Virus record (IMG/VR): IMGVR_UViG_3300005441_000015
Coordinates: 1-38,913 of that record
Length of the DNA stretch: 38,913 nucleotides
Source of the DNA: a virus
Strand: one strand, 5' to 3'
The position numbers were made by a program, and so were the translations under genes. This document shows positions 12,939 to 21,520 of this stretch, in pieces. Every line of letters starts with the position of its first letter. Within the stretch, counting starts at the first letter, position 1. The notes under the pieces are model-generated. The model was not told the origin of the DNA. It did no database searches and worked only from the letters and a program-made list of their open reading frames with translations.

Positions 12939-13472
12939 ATGGTTATAAAAAGACTCCAAGATCAGCTCGTCGTTTCTAAAGACAAAATCAAAAAAGACCC
13001 ATCCAAGCTGGGTCAAGCTGTCTATGACATTCTAAACAAAGAACAGCAAGTGCAGACAGTCGAGCAGACTGTTGATGCTATGACTCCCAAGTATTTTGAG
13101 GAGCTTTCAAAAGCTGTAGATGAGGGGTGTAAGAAATTCGAATCCCCCTTTTATATCGTTGTACAAAGGAAAAAAGAAACGGTTGGTGGAGCTATCATGA
13201 ATGTATTACATCATAAATACGTTACTCGCCAAACCAAACCGCGCGCTGTCTTTTTAAGAACTGAATTCCCAAATGCCGATCATGATCTCTATGAAGTCAA
13301 TTCCGAAAAAGGAACAATGACGTTGGTCTATACTCTTCCTAATGCACAAGATTCAAAGACCATTCTGAAGAATTCCGAAATGTATGATCCAAAGCTCGTC
13401 GAATGGATTGTCGCTTATAATCAGGGCATCCTTGATCCGAAAGTGATTGACCCCGAAAATGTGACCATTTAA
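12939..13472 (+). CDS. Hypothetical protein
   Basis: A 177-residue mixed alpha/beta soluble protein beginning MVIKRLQDQLVVSKDKIKKDP. The middle has a basic strand region (FYIVVQRKKETVGGAIMNVLHHKYVTRQTKPRAV). No family recognised; I have seen similar proteins only as 'phage hypothetical'. The last 134 nt lie antisense to the leftward gene 13339-13605. Confidence 0.6.
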   Translation: MVIKRLQDQLVVSKDKIKKDPSKLGQAVYDILNKEQQVQTVEQTVDAMTPKYFEELSKAVDEGCKKFESPFYIVVQRKKETVGGAIMNVLHHKYVTRQTKPRAVFLRTEFPNADHDLYEVNSEKGTMTLVYTLPNAQDSKTILKNSEMYDPKLVEWIVAYNQGILDPKVIDPENVTI

Positions 13473-13605
13473 CCACCTCGAAATCTCTTTCGCCAAGTCC
13501 AAATGAATCATTTTGAAATAGCCTTACTATAGGCTTTTCGCCGGGTAATTTCACCCATACTAAAGATCCGTTTTCTGGTAATTCGTCTAAATTATTCCAA
13601 ATCAT
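13339..13605 (-). CDS. Hypothetical protein, antisense to its neighbour
   Basis: An 88-residue protein. Its first half (MIWNNLDELPENGSLVWVKL) follows the pattern W-x-x-x-x-x-L-P-x-x-G seen in DUF551-like proteins, including a later VVKW. The ATG overlaps the stop of the upstream leftward gene (ATGA), which supports it. The second half reads through the complement of the 12939-13472 gene, so its last 44 codons could be fortuitous extension. Confidence 0.5.
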   Translation of the reverse strand: MIWNNLDELPENGSLVWVKLPGEKPIVRLFQNDSFGLGERDFEVVKWSHFRGQSLSDQGCPDYKRQSIRRALDHTFRNSSEWSLNLVH

Positions 13606-13862
13606 GTATTAGTACCTGTTTTGTTGCCGAGTAAAAATCCTACTATTGTTTGAAGCATTCCTTCCAGATGATTGGTTCTGTTTTCAAGAGAGCCTAATTT
13701 CTCTTCAACTTTCGTCAATCGATTGCTGATTCCTTCCAATTTGGTTTCAATTCTTTCAAAGCGAGTGTCAATCTTATCAAATCTTTTATCAAATGAACTC
13801 TTAATAAGGAAAAAACTTCCTACAGCAGAGCCAATAGTAGTTACAATTGTTGCAATATCCAT
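13602..13862 (-). CDS. Membrane-anchored coiled-coil protein
   Basis: An 86-residue protein. One N-terminal hydrophobic helix (residues about 4-20, IATIVTTIGSAVGSFFL) is followed by a regular heptad coiled coil (about 22-72, with FDKIDTRFERIETKLEGI). A second weaker hydrophobic patch follows near the C-terminus (LQTIVGFLLG). GAGGT precedes the ATG. The layout resembles small phage membrane proteins of the holin or haemolysin type, but the family is uncertain. Confidence 0.6.
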   Translation of the reverse strand: MDIATIVTTIGSAVGSFFLIKSSFDKRFDKIDTRFERIETKLEGISNRLTKVEEKLGSLENRTNHLEGMLQTIVGFLLGNKTGTNT

Positions 13863-13921
13863 ATTTACCTCACTGCGATCTTAACTATTCTCCCGCATTC
13901 TTGAATATATGTAAAAATAAT

Positions 13922-13950
13922 TTGACATCTTATTACCCAGTGTATCAAAT
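13922..13950 (+). promoter_or_regulatory. Probable promoter for the scaffold-capsid operon
   Basis: A perfect TTGACA (13922-13927) is 17 nt from TCAAAT (13945-13950), a 4/6 -10 match. The predicted start is just before the 13959-13997 hairpin. Confidence 0.5.
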
Positions 13951-13958
13951 TAAAAATT

Positions 13959-13997
13959 GAAGTTGACATATCCTGAGGTGTGACGCCTCTCAACTTC
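13959..13997 (+). other. Long 5' leader hairpin ahead of scaffold
   Basis: GAAGTTGA (13959-13966) pairs perfectly with TCAACTTC (13990-13997). Inside, GAGG and CCTC form a second stem, with an 8-nt bulge on the 5' side. There is no T-run, so it is probably an mRNA 5' structure (stability or processing) or a protein-binding dyad rather than a terminator. Confidence 0.5.
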
Positions 13998-14040
13998 GCT
14001 TATAGGCAGAAAAGAGATTCGCCATCTCAAAGGAATGCAC

Positions 14041-14766
14041 ATGCCAGAAGATGAAAACATTGAGGGTGTAGAGCCAGAAGTGGCCGAGGTTGTCCCCCCA
14101 ACCGAATCTAAAGAAGGTGCAGAAGAAAAGCTGAAGGCCGAGTCCTTTGCGAGAAAGTCGGAAGACCAAGATCGTAACTGGAAAGAAACCCGACGCAAAA
14201 TGCAAGAACTTGAAAGAAAAGCTAAGGAACAAGAAGAGCTCATCGCTCAGTTAAAGACGCCTGCAAGGCCTCCAGAAGTAGATGAACTAGACAAGCTCGG
14301 CGACGAAGATATCGTCACTAAAGGCCAAGCACGAAAGCTGGCTGCAAAAATGGCCGAAGAAATTGCCTCAAGAGTCATCCGCGAGCGTGAAAACGCAACT
14401 GTAGAAGATAGGCTCAATCTTAAGTTCCAAGACTTCAATCAAGTGGTAACAAAAGAAAATATTGAACTTTTAAAAGAAACCGAACCAGAACTTGCAATGT
14501 CCTTAGCGCAAAATACCGACCAATACAGTCAGGGGATTGCGGCCTATAAGTTACTGAAAAGACTAGGAATAGGAGAACCAGAAATGCCAAAAGAGCCTCT
14601 GCGTGAAAAACAGAAAGCAATTGCCAATTCTCAAAAACCTGTTTCTGTTAACGCAGTCACAAAATCTAGTGCCATCGGCAATGCCCATATGTTTGAAAAT
14701 GGTCTCACAAAGGAACTTAAACAGTCTCTTTGGGAAGAAATGGAAAGAGCGCGCAAGGGTTACTAA
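14041..14766 (+). CDS. Scaffolding protein (probable)
   Basis: A 241-residue, very charged, mainly helical protein, acidic at the N-terminus (MPEDENIEGVEPEVAEVV). It has a long coiled coil at about residues 30-85 and a basic C-terminal helix (KELKQSLWEEMERARKGY), the usual capsid-binding end of scaffolds. The position between portal and capsid is that of a scaffold gene. AAAGGA lies 7 nt before the ATG at 14041, so I prefer this to 14035. Assignment rests on composition and place, not on a recognised domain. Confidence 0.75.
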   Translation: MPEDENIEGVEPEVAEVVPPTESKEGAEEKLKAESFARKSEDQDRNWKETRRKMQELERKAKEQEELIAQLKTPARPPEVDELDKLGDEDIVTKGQARKLAAKMAEEIASRVIRERENATVEDRLNLKFQDFNQVVTKENIELLKETEPELAMSLAQNTDQYSQGIAAYKLLKRLGIGEPEMPKEPLREKQKAIANSQKPVSVNAVTKSSAIGNAHMFENGLTKELKQSLWEEMERARKGY

Positions 14767-14797
14767 GTTCCGGTTCATAACAACGGAAAAATGACTT

Positions 14798-15748
14798 ATG
14801 TCAATTACGACAACAAGCGTTCTCCCAGCACCAGTTCAACAATCATTCAGCTTTAAGCTGTTGAGCGTGCCAGTTCCTTACATGATCCATAAAATCCCTG
14901 CGGATTTAAAGGCCATGCCAAGAAACGGCGGAACTACGCTGAGAATGAGACGCTATAATCCGCTGGCAACTTCGCCAGTACCGCTTGGGAACAGTGGAAT
15001 TACACCTCCTCCCCAACAACTTACATCTGTAAACATTGATGCACAGATGGACTTTTATGGAACTTACATACTTTTGAACGAACAAGTAACTCTTCAAAAC
15101 CAAGACCCAGTCTTGAATGAAGCCACTCAACGTTTAGGAGTAGCTCTTCGTCAAACAGAAGACCAATTGATGAGCTCTATGCTTGCATCAACTGCTTCCT
15201 TCATTAACTGCGTTGGTGGTACAAACGGAGACAATCCTACTGAAGTCACACGTTCAGACGTTGATACAGTGATCAGAACTCTCCGCGGAAACAATGCTTA
15301 TTCATTCCTTTCAGGAGTTGAAGGGCAAGATAAATTTGGAACAGCTCCAGTACGTGATGCTTATTTTGGTCTTGGTCATACAGACCTGATTGGCCAATTG
15401 GATAACGTTTCTGGATTTATCCAAAAATGGAACTACCCACAACAATCTTCTACTCTGGATTCAGAGTGGGGAACAGTGGCTAACATCCGTTTCCTTCTGT
15501 CTTCTATTGGAAGCATTACACCTAATGCTTCTTTATTAGGTGCTAACGTCTATAACATTTTCTGCGTCGGTCGTGAAGCTTATTGCTCAATCGAACAAGA
15601 TGGTTATAGCGCTCAGTTCATCTATCGTCCGCCTATTTATGATTCACCATTAGCTCTCAACGCTTCTGTTGGCTATAAATTTGCCGAAGTTCCACGCATC
15701 ACAAACGATACCTGGGTGTTCAATCTTCGTTGCACCCTGTCATCATAA
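14798..15748 (+). CDS. Major capsid protein, N4-gp56-like
   Basis: This 316-residue protein resembles the N4-gp56 family of HK97-fold capsid proteins. The early segment MPRNGGTTLRMRRYNPLATSPVPL is the family's 'K-x-x-G-x-T-x-x-F-x-R-Y-x-P-L' block. A YGTYILLNEQVTLQNQDP helix region, a LRGNNAYSFL segment and the late SVGYKFAEVPRITNDTW end complete it. It lies directly after the scaffold and before the head-decoration-type protein. HK97-fold capsids assemble the icosahedral head. Confidence 0.8.
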   Translation: MSITTTSVLPAPVQQSFSFKLLSVPVPYMIHKIPADLKAMPRNGGTTLRMRRYNPLATSPVPLGNSGITPPPQQLTSVNIDAQMDFYGTYILLNEQVTLQNQDPVLNEATQRLGVALRQTEDQLMSSMLASTASFINCVGGTNGDNPTEVTRSDVDTVIRTLRGNNAYSFLSGVEGQDKFGTAPVRDAYFGLGHTDLIGQLDNVSGFIQKWNYPQQSSTLDSEWGTVANIRFLLSSIGSITPNASLLGANVYNIFCVGREAYCSIEQDGYSAQFIYRPPIYDSPLALNASVGYKFAEVPRITNDTWVFNLRCTLSS

Positions 15749-15758
15749 GGAGATAACT

Positions 15759-16844
15759 ATGTCATACTCATACGCATCTGCCGTGACAGGAATTGTAACT
15801 CAAGGAACTACTGCTGCTACTCTTAATATCCCCGTACCTGGTTTTGGAGATATTTTGAAATTTGAAGTTTGGAATGAAACTCAATTTGGATCAGCAGCTG
15901 CTAATACTAATATGGTCGCGGCCTATTGGTATAAGGACATGTTAAATGGTTCTGCTTTTGTTAATAACAAAGCTTCAGGTTCTGCTGCTGGTGTAACCCT
16001 TAATATGGTTACAACTAACGGCTTCACATTGATCGACCCAAATGGTCCTCAATTACAAGCTGCTAAAACAGGAACTGCTATCACTGCTGCTAACCCTGCT
16101 GTAGTCACTATGACTTCACATGGATATAGCGTGGGCGATGTTGTTCGCTTAACAAACACTACTGGAATGCTCCAAATTGCTGGTCTTGATTTCACAGTCA
16201 CAGCAGTTGGAAGTGCTAACGCATTCACATTGGGTTATCTTAATGCTTCTGGTTTTGCTGCTCCTGCAACAGCTGTAACAGCAAGAAAATTGAACTTCCA
16301 ATCTCTTTATGTTCCTCGTAGAGCGCAGATTACCGCTGTCGGTACTGCTACTTCACTGGGCGTATCTGGAGCAGGAACTTCAACTATTTTGACTTTAGCG
16401 GTTGCTAACCAATTCACAGTTGGCCAAGCAGTTAGAATCTATGTTCCAACAAGCTTTATTACAGCAGGATCTAATCCTTTTGTAAATCCAGGCATTTTGG
16501 GCACAGCTTCTACATCTCAACAGATTGTTGCTGCTACTATTACAGCGATCGGCACTGCTGATGCTGGTGGTATCACCAACACTATTACTGTCAACATCGA
16601 CAGTACTGGTACAACTGTTGCGTTCCCAACATCAGCTGTAGCTGCAACGGGAATTCAGTTCCCATTTGTAGAACCAGTTGGTGAAGCTGCTACGACTTCT
16701 GCTGGTGTTGTCAACCCACAAAACTTGTTGGATGACAGAACTCAGAACGTAGGCAACTACATCATGCAGCTCGGATCAAGCGTATACGGTGTCGCTAGCG
16801 ATACTTTACGTTGGTTCTGCTGGCGCGGTGCAGTAAATAGTTAA
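15759..16844 (+). CDS. Head or decoration protein with FCCH-type module
   Basis: A 361-residue Ala/Thr/Gly-rich, mainly beta protein. I start it at the ATG 15759, which has AAGGAG upstream, not at 15669 inside the capsid gene. Residues about 109-164 (ANPAVVTMTSHGYSVGDVV... then FTVTAVGSANAFTL) are a short beta module common in phage structural proteins, often named FCCH-like. The same module occurs in the proteins at 17375 and 19511. The position next to the capsid suggests a decoration or minor head protein. Confidence 0.65.
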   Translation: MSYSYASAVTGIVTQGTTAATLNIPVPGFGDILKFEVWNETQFGSAAANTNMVAAYWYKDMLNGSAFVNNKASGSAAGVTLNMVTTNGFTLIDPNGPQLQAAKTGTAITAANPAVVTMTSHGYSVGDVVRLTNTTGMLQIAGLDFTVTAVGSANAFTLGYLNASGFAAPATAVTARKLNFQSLYVPRRAQITAVGTATSLGVSGAGTSTILTLAVANQFTVGQAVRIYVPTSFITAGSNPFVNPGILGTASTSQQIVAATITAIGTADAGGITNTITVNIDSTGTTVAFPTSAVAATGIQFPFVEPVGEAATTSAGVVNPQNLLDDRTQNVGNYIMQLGSSVYGVASDTLRWFCWRGAVNS

Positions 16845-16851
16845 TAAACTA

Positions 16852-16870
16852 GGGGGAGAAATCCCCCTTT
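16852..16870 (+). terminator. Intergenic hairpin, partial terminator
   Basis: GGGGGA (16852-16857), a GAAA tetraloop and TCCCCC (16862-16867) form a very stable stem followed by only TTT. In the middle of the structural operon it probably attenuates transcription or protects the upstream capsid and decoration mRNA 3' end. Confidence 0.6.
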
Positions 16871-16885
16871 AATTACGGAGAAATA

Positions 16886-17374
16886 ATGGCAAAAAATATC
16901 AATGTAGCTTCGACTGTAACACCTATAGTTACCGGATTACATGTCTCAAAAGAGACGAAAGAATTAGCTCGCGAAAAGATTAAAGATCTGATCGCAGAAG
17001 AAACAAAGCTTGTAAAAGGAATCTTCATTAATTATGAGACTCCTGGAGCTGCTGCAACAATCACAATTAGAAAATACCCTGGGGTTCCTACATTTACGAA
17101 ATCCATGAAAGATGGAGAGATGTATGAAGTACCTCTTTATGTTGCTCGATTTTTAAATGGAACTGACGTTTCTGTCGGCGCTGTTGACAATCCAAATAAA
17201 GGCTCACAACTCATCGGAACATGTCAATATGGTGTTCATGGGTGGAAAATGGATCATGCTAACGATCTCAAACCAGGTATTGATGTTGGCGGAACAGTTG
17301 TTCCTATTGCTGCGATAACTAAACGTGTAAAACGTTATGGATTCAATTCTGTCGATTTTGGTGGAGCACCTTAA
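16886..17374 (+). CDS. Virion-associated hypothetical protein
   Basis: A 162-residue protein with a helical N-terminus (HVSKETKELAREKIKDLIAEE) and a beta C-terminus. CGGAG precedes the ATG. It sits between the decoration-like protein and the adaptor, so a minor head role is likely. No family recognised. Confidence 0.55.
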   Translation: MAKNINVASTVTPIVTGLHVSKETKELAREKIKDLIAEETKLVKGIFINYETPGAAATITIRKYPGVPTFTKSMKDGEMYEVPLYVARFLNGTDVSVGAVDNPNKGSQLIGTCQYGVHGWKMDHANDLKPGIDVGGTVVPIAAITKRVKRYGFNSVDFGGAP

Positions 17375-17713
17375 GTGACCACTCCTCTTTGGCAACCTAA
17401 CTATACCGCCATCAGTTCGATTACGAACGGTAACCCGGGTGTAGTCACGACCGCAACGGATCATGGCTACTACTCTGGTTTGATAGTTCAGTTTTTCTTT
17501 GGACCGAGATTTGGAATGCAGCAATTGATTGGAAACACCTACACGATCGTAGTTCTGACTCCAACTGCCTTTTCAATTAATGCTAATACCATTGGATTTG
17601 ATCCTTTTGTCTTAGGAACTGCTCTACAAGTTCCTCAAGTAGTGCCTGTCGGTGAAGTGGCTTCTACTCTTAAAAACGTAGAAAAAAACTTACTCAATCC
17701 AACCCCCACATAA
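17375..17713 (+). CDS. Small virion protein with an FCCH-type module, GTG start
   Basis: A 112-residue protein that starts at GTG immediately after the previous stop. Residues about 12-68 (ITNGNPGVVTTATDHGYYSG... TYTIVVLTPTAFSI) are the FCCH-type beta module. The remaining tail ends EKNLLNPTPT. Probably a minor head-tail or decoration protein. Confidence 0.6.
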   Translation: MTTPLWQPNYTAISSITNGNPGVVTTATDHGYYSGLIVQFFFGPRFGMQQLIGNTYTIVVLTPTAFSINANTIGFDPFVLGTALQVPQVVPVGEVASTLKNVEKNLLNPTPT

Positions 17714-17717
17714 AATT

Positions 17718-18860
17718 ATGTCCATAGGATTACCTAATACACTTTCCGATATCATAACCAAGGTTAGAAGGGTCACTGGTCGTCCTTCTCAAGCTCAGCT
17801 CAGCGATACAGAGATCGTAAAATATATTAACACTTTCTATGTTTACGATATGCCTGAGCACCTCAAATTAGAATCTTTAAGATATAATTATGAGTTCCTC
17901 ACCTCTGCTAATCAGCCAGTTTATGACTTACCCACTGACACATATTTGACATGCATGCCTCCTGTTTTCATTGCAGGATATCAGTCTTATATGACCCAAA
18001 GTCGTGAGAATTTCTTCCGCATCAACCCAGAATTGAACTTTGTTCAAAATGCAATCGCTGTGGGCACCAATTCTACTGGCCCTTATACAGCTCAGTTAAC
18101 GGCCGCTTTCCCAAATACAAACACTAACCCACAAAACAGCCCAACAACAGCTATTCTTCAGGGAAATAAGCCGAACCCTCCAGGTGCTTACTCAACTTCT
18201 GTCGGGATATTCGATATTCCTGCTAAATTTCTTCAATGGAATGTTCTTATTTCAGCATTAGGAACACCTGACGCGACTTCAGGGATTGCTCCTTCAATTT
18301 CATTAATAGACGATGGGCAAGGAAATTTATTTGATGTGAACGATACCTCGACTGTCCCAGCTGCCAGACGAGGAACTGTGAATTACTTAACTGGCGCTGT
18401 GGCGATCAATGCTACCGGTTTTTCATCTCCGATTCCTACTGGAAATCAGATTAATGCCCAATATATTCCGTATGTTCCTTCTAGACCACAATCTGCGATT
18501 TTCTTCCAAGATCAAATCATGTTATATCCTATCCCTGATCAGGCATATACAGTGTCATTTGAGGTCTATAAATATCCTGCAAGTTTTACTGTAGCTGCTG
18601 ATGGAACTTTTAATGGAACACTGCAACCACAGCTGAATGAATGGTGGCAACTTCTGGCTTATGGAGCTGCTGATAAAATCTTTGCTGATAATGCCGATTT
18701 CGAAAATATGGCAAAATTTAGGCCTCTTTTAGATGAACAGATGAATCTAGTCTTAAGAAGAACGATAGTTCAACAGACATCAGAAAGAACCGCTTCAATT
18801 TATACAGAGCAACAGGGATTCGGGCAATTTGGTTTTGGAAACAATTTCTCAAGTTTCTAA
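17718..18860 (+). CDS. Head-tail adaptor protein (probable)
   Basis: A 380-residue protein. The N-terminus TLSDIITKVRRVTGRPSQAQLSDTEIVKYIN fits adaptor or connector proteins of podoviruses that have a helical bundle around the portal. The middle is a beta domain, with the strand FFQDQIMLYPIPDQAYTVSFEVYKYP, and the end is helical (NLVLRRTIVQQTSERT). Gene order (after capsid, before the gp10-like protein) supports this. P22 gp4 is shorter (166 residues), so here the beta insert is extra. Confidence 0.65.
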   Translation: MSIGLPNTLSDIITKVRRVTGRPSQAQLSDTEIVKYINTFYVYDMPEHLKLESLRYNYEFLTSANQPVYDLPTDTYLTCMPPVFIAGYQSYMTQSRENFFRINPELNFVQNAIAVGTNSTGPYTAQLTAAFPNTNTNPQNSPTTAILQGNKPNPPGAYSTSVGIFDIPAKFLQWNVLISALGTPDATSGIAPSISLIDDGQGNLFDVNDTSTVPAARRGTVNYLTGAVAINATGFSSPIPTGNQINAQYIPYVPSRPQSAIFFQDQIMLYPIPDQAYTVSFEVYKYPASFTVAADGTFNGTLQPQLNEWWQLLAYGAADKIFADNADFENMAKFRPLLDEQMNLVLRRTIVQQTSERTASIYTEQQGFGQFGFGNNFSSF

Positions 18861-18911
18861 AGATATTATTTGGTAGGATGAGGTTAACATATAAACTTTA
18901 TTTGAGGTCTC

Positions 18912-19514
18912 ATGCCTACATATCAACCAAATATACCCCAAGCTTCGAACCTAATCAGTATTAGCCAAAATGACATTCTCGAAAACTTCCAACAGTTGAA
19001 CACTGCATGGAATGTCGACCATTCAGCTTTCAATTTAGCAAGTCAAGGTCAACATACAAAGGTTACTTTAACAGCTCCAATAGCCAATCCCAATAAAGCA
19101 ACACCAATTGCTTCCCTTTATACTAAAGCTGCCCCTACAACGATTCTTTCAGATCTATATTATCAGAATAACTCTACATCGAATGATGTCGTTCAGTTAA
19201 CCGGCGGGGGAATAACTTCAGCCGCCTGGTGTTATTTTAATGGAGCTACAGGCGCATTAATCACAGGATATAATGTAACATCCACCTCTAGAACAGCATT
19301 AGGAAGTTATACAATAAACTTTACCCGTAGTTTTTCTAGCACAAATTATGCCGCTATTATTAGTCCCAATATGGCAGGGAATGGGGGATTTGCAATTAAA
19401 TTGGTAAATGCAGCACCAAATACCACCAATTATTCGTTTGGGATTCAAAATCAGACAAATGCATTTAGTGATGCTACAGTCGTTTCAGCTGTATTTTTTG
19501 GTGTTCTTTCATGA
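18912..19514 (+). CDS. Tail needle or short fibre protein
   Basis: A 200-residue protein. The N-terminus PQASNLISISQNDILENFQQLN followed by GQHTKVTL is a pattern I know from phage tail fibre and needle proteins. The C-terminal half (TSTSRTALGSYTINFTRSFSSTNYAAIIS) is a fibre-tip beta domain. GAGGT precedes the ATG. Its stop overlaps the start of the gp10-like gene by 4 nt. Confidence 0.65.
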   Translation: MPTYQPNIPQASNLISISQNDILENFQQLNTAWNVDHSAFNLASQGQHTKVTLTAPIANPNKATPIASLYTKAAPTTILSDLYYQNNSTSNDVVQLTGGGITSAAWCYFNGATGALITGYNVTSTSRTALGSYTINFTRSFSSTNYAAIISPNMAGNGGFAIKLVNAAPNTTNYSFGIQNQTNAFSDATVVSAVFFGVLS

Positions 19515-21520
19515 GTAACGTAGCTAAACCTTATCTTATAGCTACACCTAGGGTCGGTCTTGAAAGAGACATGGAACCTGAATGGATTCCAGAAGATGCA
19601 TTTCCGAATTTAGAAGATTGTTACATGTTTCGAGGGCGCGTTCAAAGAAGAAAAGGTCTACTTTCATTAGGGCGACTAGTCACTACAGTTGGCGGCGTCG
19701 ACACATTTAATAATCAGCCTGTGATGGGGCTTCGAAATCGCGAACTCACGACAATTAATGTTGAACAACTCATCGCATTTGACACCATCAAAGCCAATGC
19801 ATTTTCAAATACAACTCAGCTTTTCACAGACATTTCATTTTACAAAACGAGTGGGACGGCATTTTCGTGGACTGGAACAAATTCAGACTTCTTTTGGACA
19901 GTCAATTATTTGAATGCCTTTTGGGCTACTAATCATGTTAGAGGTTTCCAATCTACCCCGACAGCTACAATCCCTGGTAGTGGTGATGGCATTAGGTGGT
20001 ATGATGGGACTGGTTGGATCAATTTTTTACCTCAAGTTGATGGCACTAATTTCTTAATGGGATCACTTCTAATTGTTACATATCGTAATAGATTGGTGAT
20101 GCTTAACACGACTGAAGGGACCGCCATAGGAGCTTTTACCAATTTTCCTCAAAGAGCTCGTTGGTCTCAAAATGGAACTCCTTATTATGATGCTAATGTG
20201 CCAGCTGGTTATACTGGCGGGAATAATGCAGATGCATGGCGAAGTGATCTAGTTGGAAGAGGAGGATTCATTGATGCTCCAACATCTGAACAAATCATTT
20301 CGGCTGAATTTTATAAAGACACTTTAGTCGTATTTTTTGAACGATCGACTTGGCAACTGCGTTATACTGGGAATGAAACATTGCCTTTCATTTGGGAAAG
20401 AATCAATGTCGAATTAGGCGCTGAAAGCACATTTTCAATTGTTCCTTTCGATTCCGGAATGGTAGCTGTTGGAAATTACGGAATTGTTTCATGTGATGCA
20501 ACAGGCGTAAAACGAATTGATCAAATTATTCCCGATGAAGTTTTTGATTTTCATAATGGAAATGATGGACCCAAAAGAGTTTATGGAATTCGAGATTACT
20601 CACAGCAGCTGGTTTATTGGACGTTCCCAAATGCAGACAATAACCCCACATTCCCAAATAGAGTTTTGGTCTACAATTATATCGATGGCTCCTATGCTTT
20701 TTTCAATGATTCTTTGACATGTTTTGGAACCTATCAGTCATCGAATGATGTAACTTGGGCCAATCTTCCTGTTCCTTGGCAATCTTATATTCAGCCTTGG
20801 AATTCAGGCGAATTACAGTCCGATTTCCCTTTGATTGTGGCTGGAAATCAACAAGGATTCGTTTTCACCAATTATAACGCTGCTTTCATCATTAATCCCC
20901 CTTCTTTATTTTTAACCAATATCACACAAGCAAATCCTGCTGTTGTAACTTCGCCCAATCATAATTTAAAAAGTGGCCAAGTGATTTTGATTTCGGGTGT
21001 GGTTGGAATGACGCAGGTGAATGGTAATTTCTATCAAGTTAACTCACCCACTACAAATTCATTTTCACTTAAGCAATTAGTAAATGGAAATTGGGTGAAT
21101 GTCGATTCCACTACATTTACCCCCTATGCATCAGGGGGTTTCATCACAGTTCATAATAATTTCAATATCACGACGAAAAAATTCAATCCATTTCTCCAGG
21201 ATGGCGATCAATTGCGATTGCAGTCTGTTGACCTTTTCTTAGAAGAGGCGACAAGCACTGAATTCACAATGAATGTATTTCTCGATGATAATGATAACGA
21301 GGCAGTCCAAACCACAGTCGTTCCTTTTAGCTCTCAAGTTGGAAGTAAAGTTTGGTTTAGAAATTACACTTCAGTAATTGGTCAATTCGTTCAGCTTGAA
21401 ATGTTTTTCGATGATGAGCAAATGGTCGATACGAATTTATCATCAGGCGATGTAGTGATCCATGCTATGATGCTTTGGATGACTACTTCAGGCCGTTTGA
21501 CGTATGGGACATTTACATGA
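19511..21520 (+). CDS. P22 gp10-like tail/DNA-stabilisation protein
   Basis: A 669-residue beta-rich protein. The start (AKPYLIATPRVGLERDMEPEWIPEDAFPNLEDCYMFRGRVQRRKG) and repeated VYGIRDYSQQLVYWTF-type strands fit the packaged-DNA stabilisation protein that closes the portal channel in P22-like phages (P22 gp10, about 472 residues). It is longer because an FCCH-type module (residues about 468-520) and a C-terminal beta domain follow. Translation is coupled to the preceding gene by a 4-nt overlap. Confidence 0.7.
   Translation: MSNVAKPYLIATPRVGLERDMEPEWIPEDAFPNLEDCYMFRGRVQRRKGLLSLGRLVTTVGGVDTFNNQPVMGLRNRELTTINVEQLIAFDTIKANAFSNTTQLFTDISFYKTSGTAFSWTGTNSDFFWTVNYLNAFWATNHVRGFQSTPTATIPGSGDGIRWYDGTGWINFLPQVDGTNFLMGSLLIVTYRNRLVMLNTTEGTAIGAFTNFPQRARWSQNGTPYYDANVPAGYTGGNNADAWRSDLVGRGGFIDAPTSEQIISAEFYKDTLVVFFERSTWQLRYTGNETLPFIWERINVELGAESTFSIVPFDSGMVAVGNYGIVSCDATGVKRIDQIIPDEVFDFHNGNDGPKRVYGIRDYSQQLVYWTFPNADNNPTFPNRVLVYNYIDGSYAFFNDSLTCFGTYQSSNDVTWANLPVPWQSYIQPWNSGELQSDFPLIVAGNQQGFVFTNYNAAFIINPPSLFLTNITQANPAVVTSPNHNLKSGQVILISGVVGMTQVNGNFYQVNSPTTNSFSLKQLVNGNWVNVDSTTFTPYASGGFITVHNNFNITTKKFNPFLQDGDQLRLQSVDLFLEEATSTEFTMNVFLDDNDNEAVQTTVVPFSSQVGSKVWFRNYTSVIGQFVQLEMFFDDEQMVDTNLSSGDVVIHAMMLWMTTSGRLTYGTFT

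Noticed and set aside
13950-14243. 97-codon minus ORF over the scaffold start
   Set aside because: Ser-rich shadow of an acidic coiled-coil gene; no ribosome-binding site, and the plus-strand gene has one.
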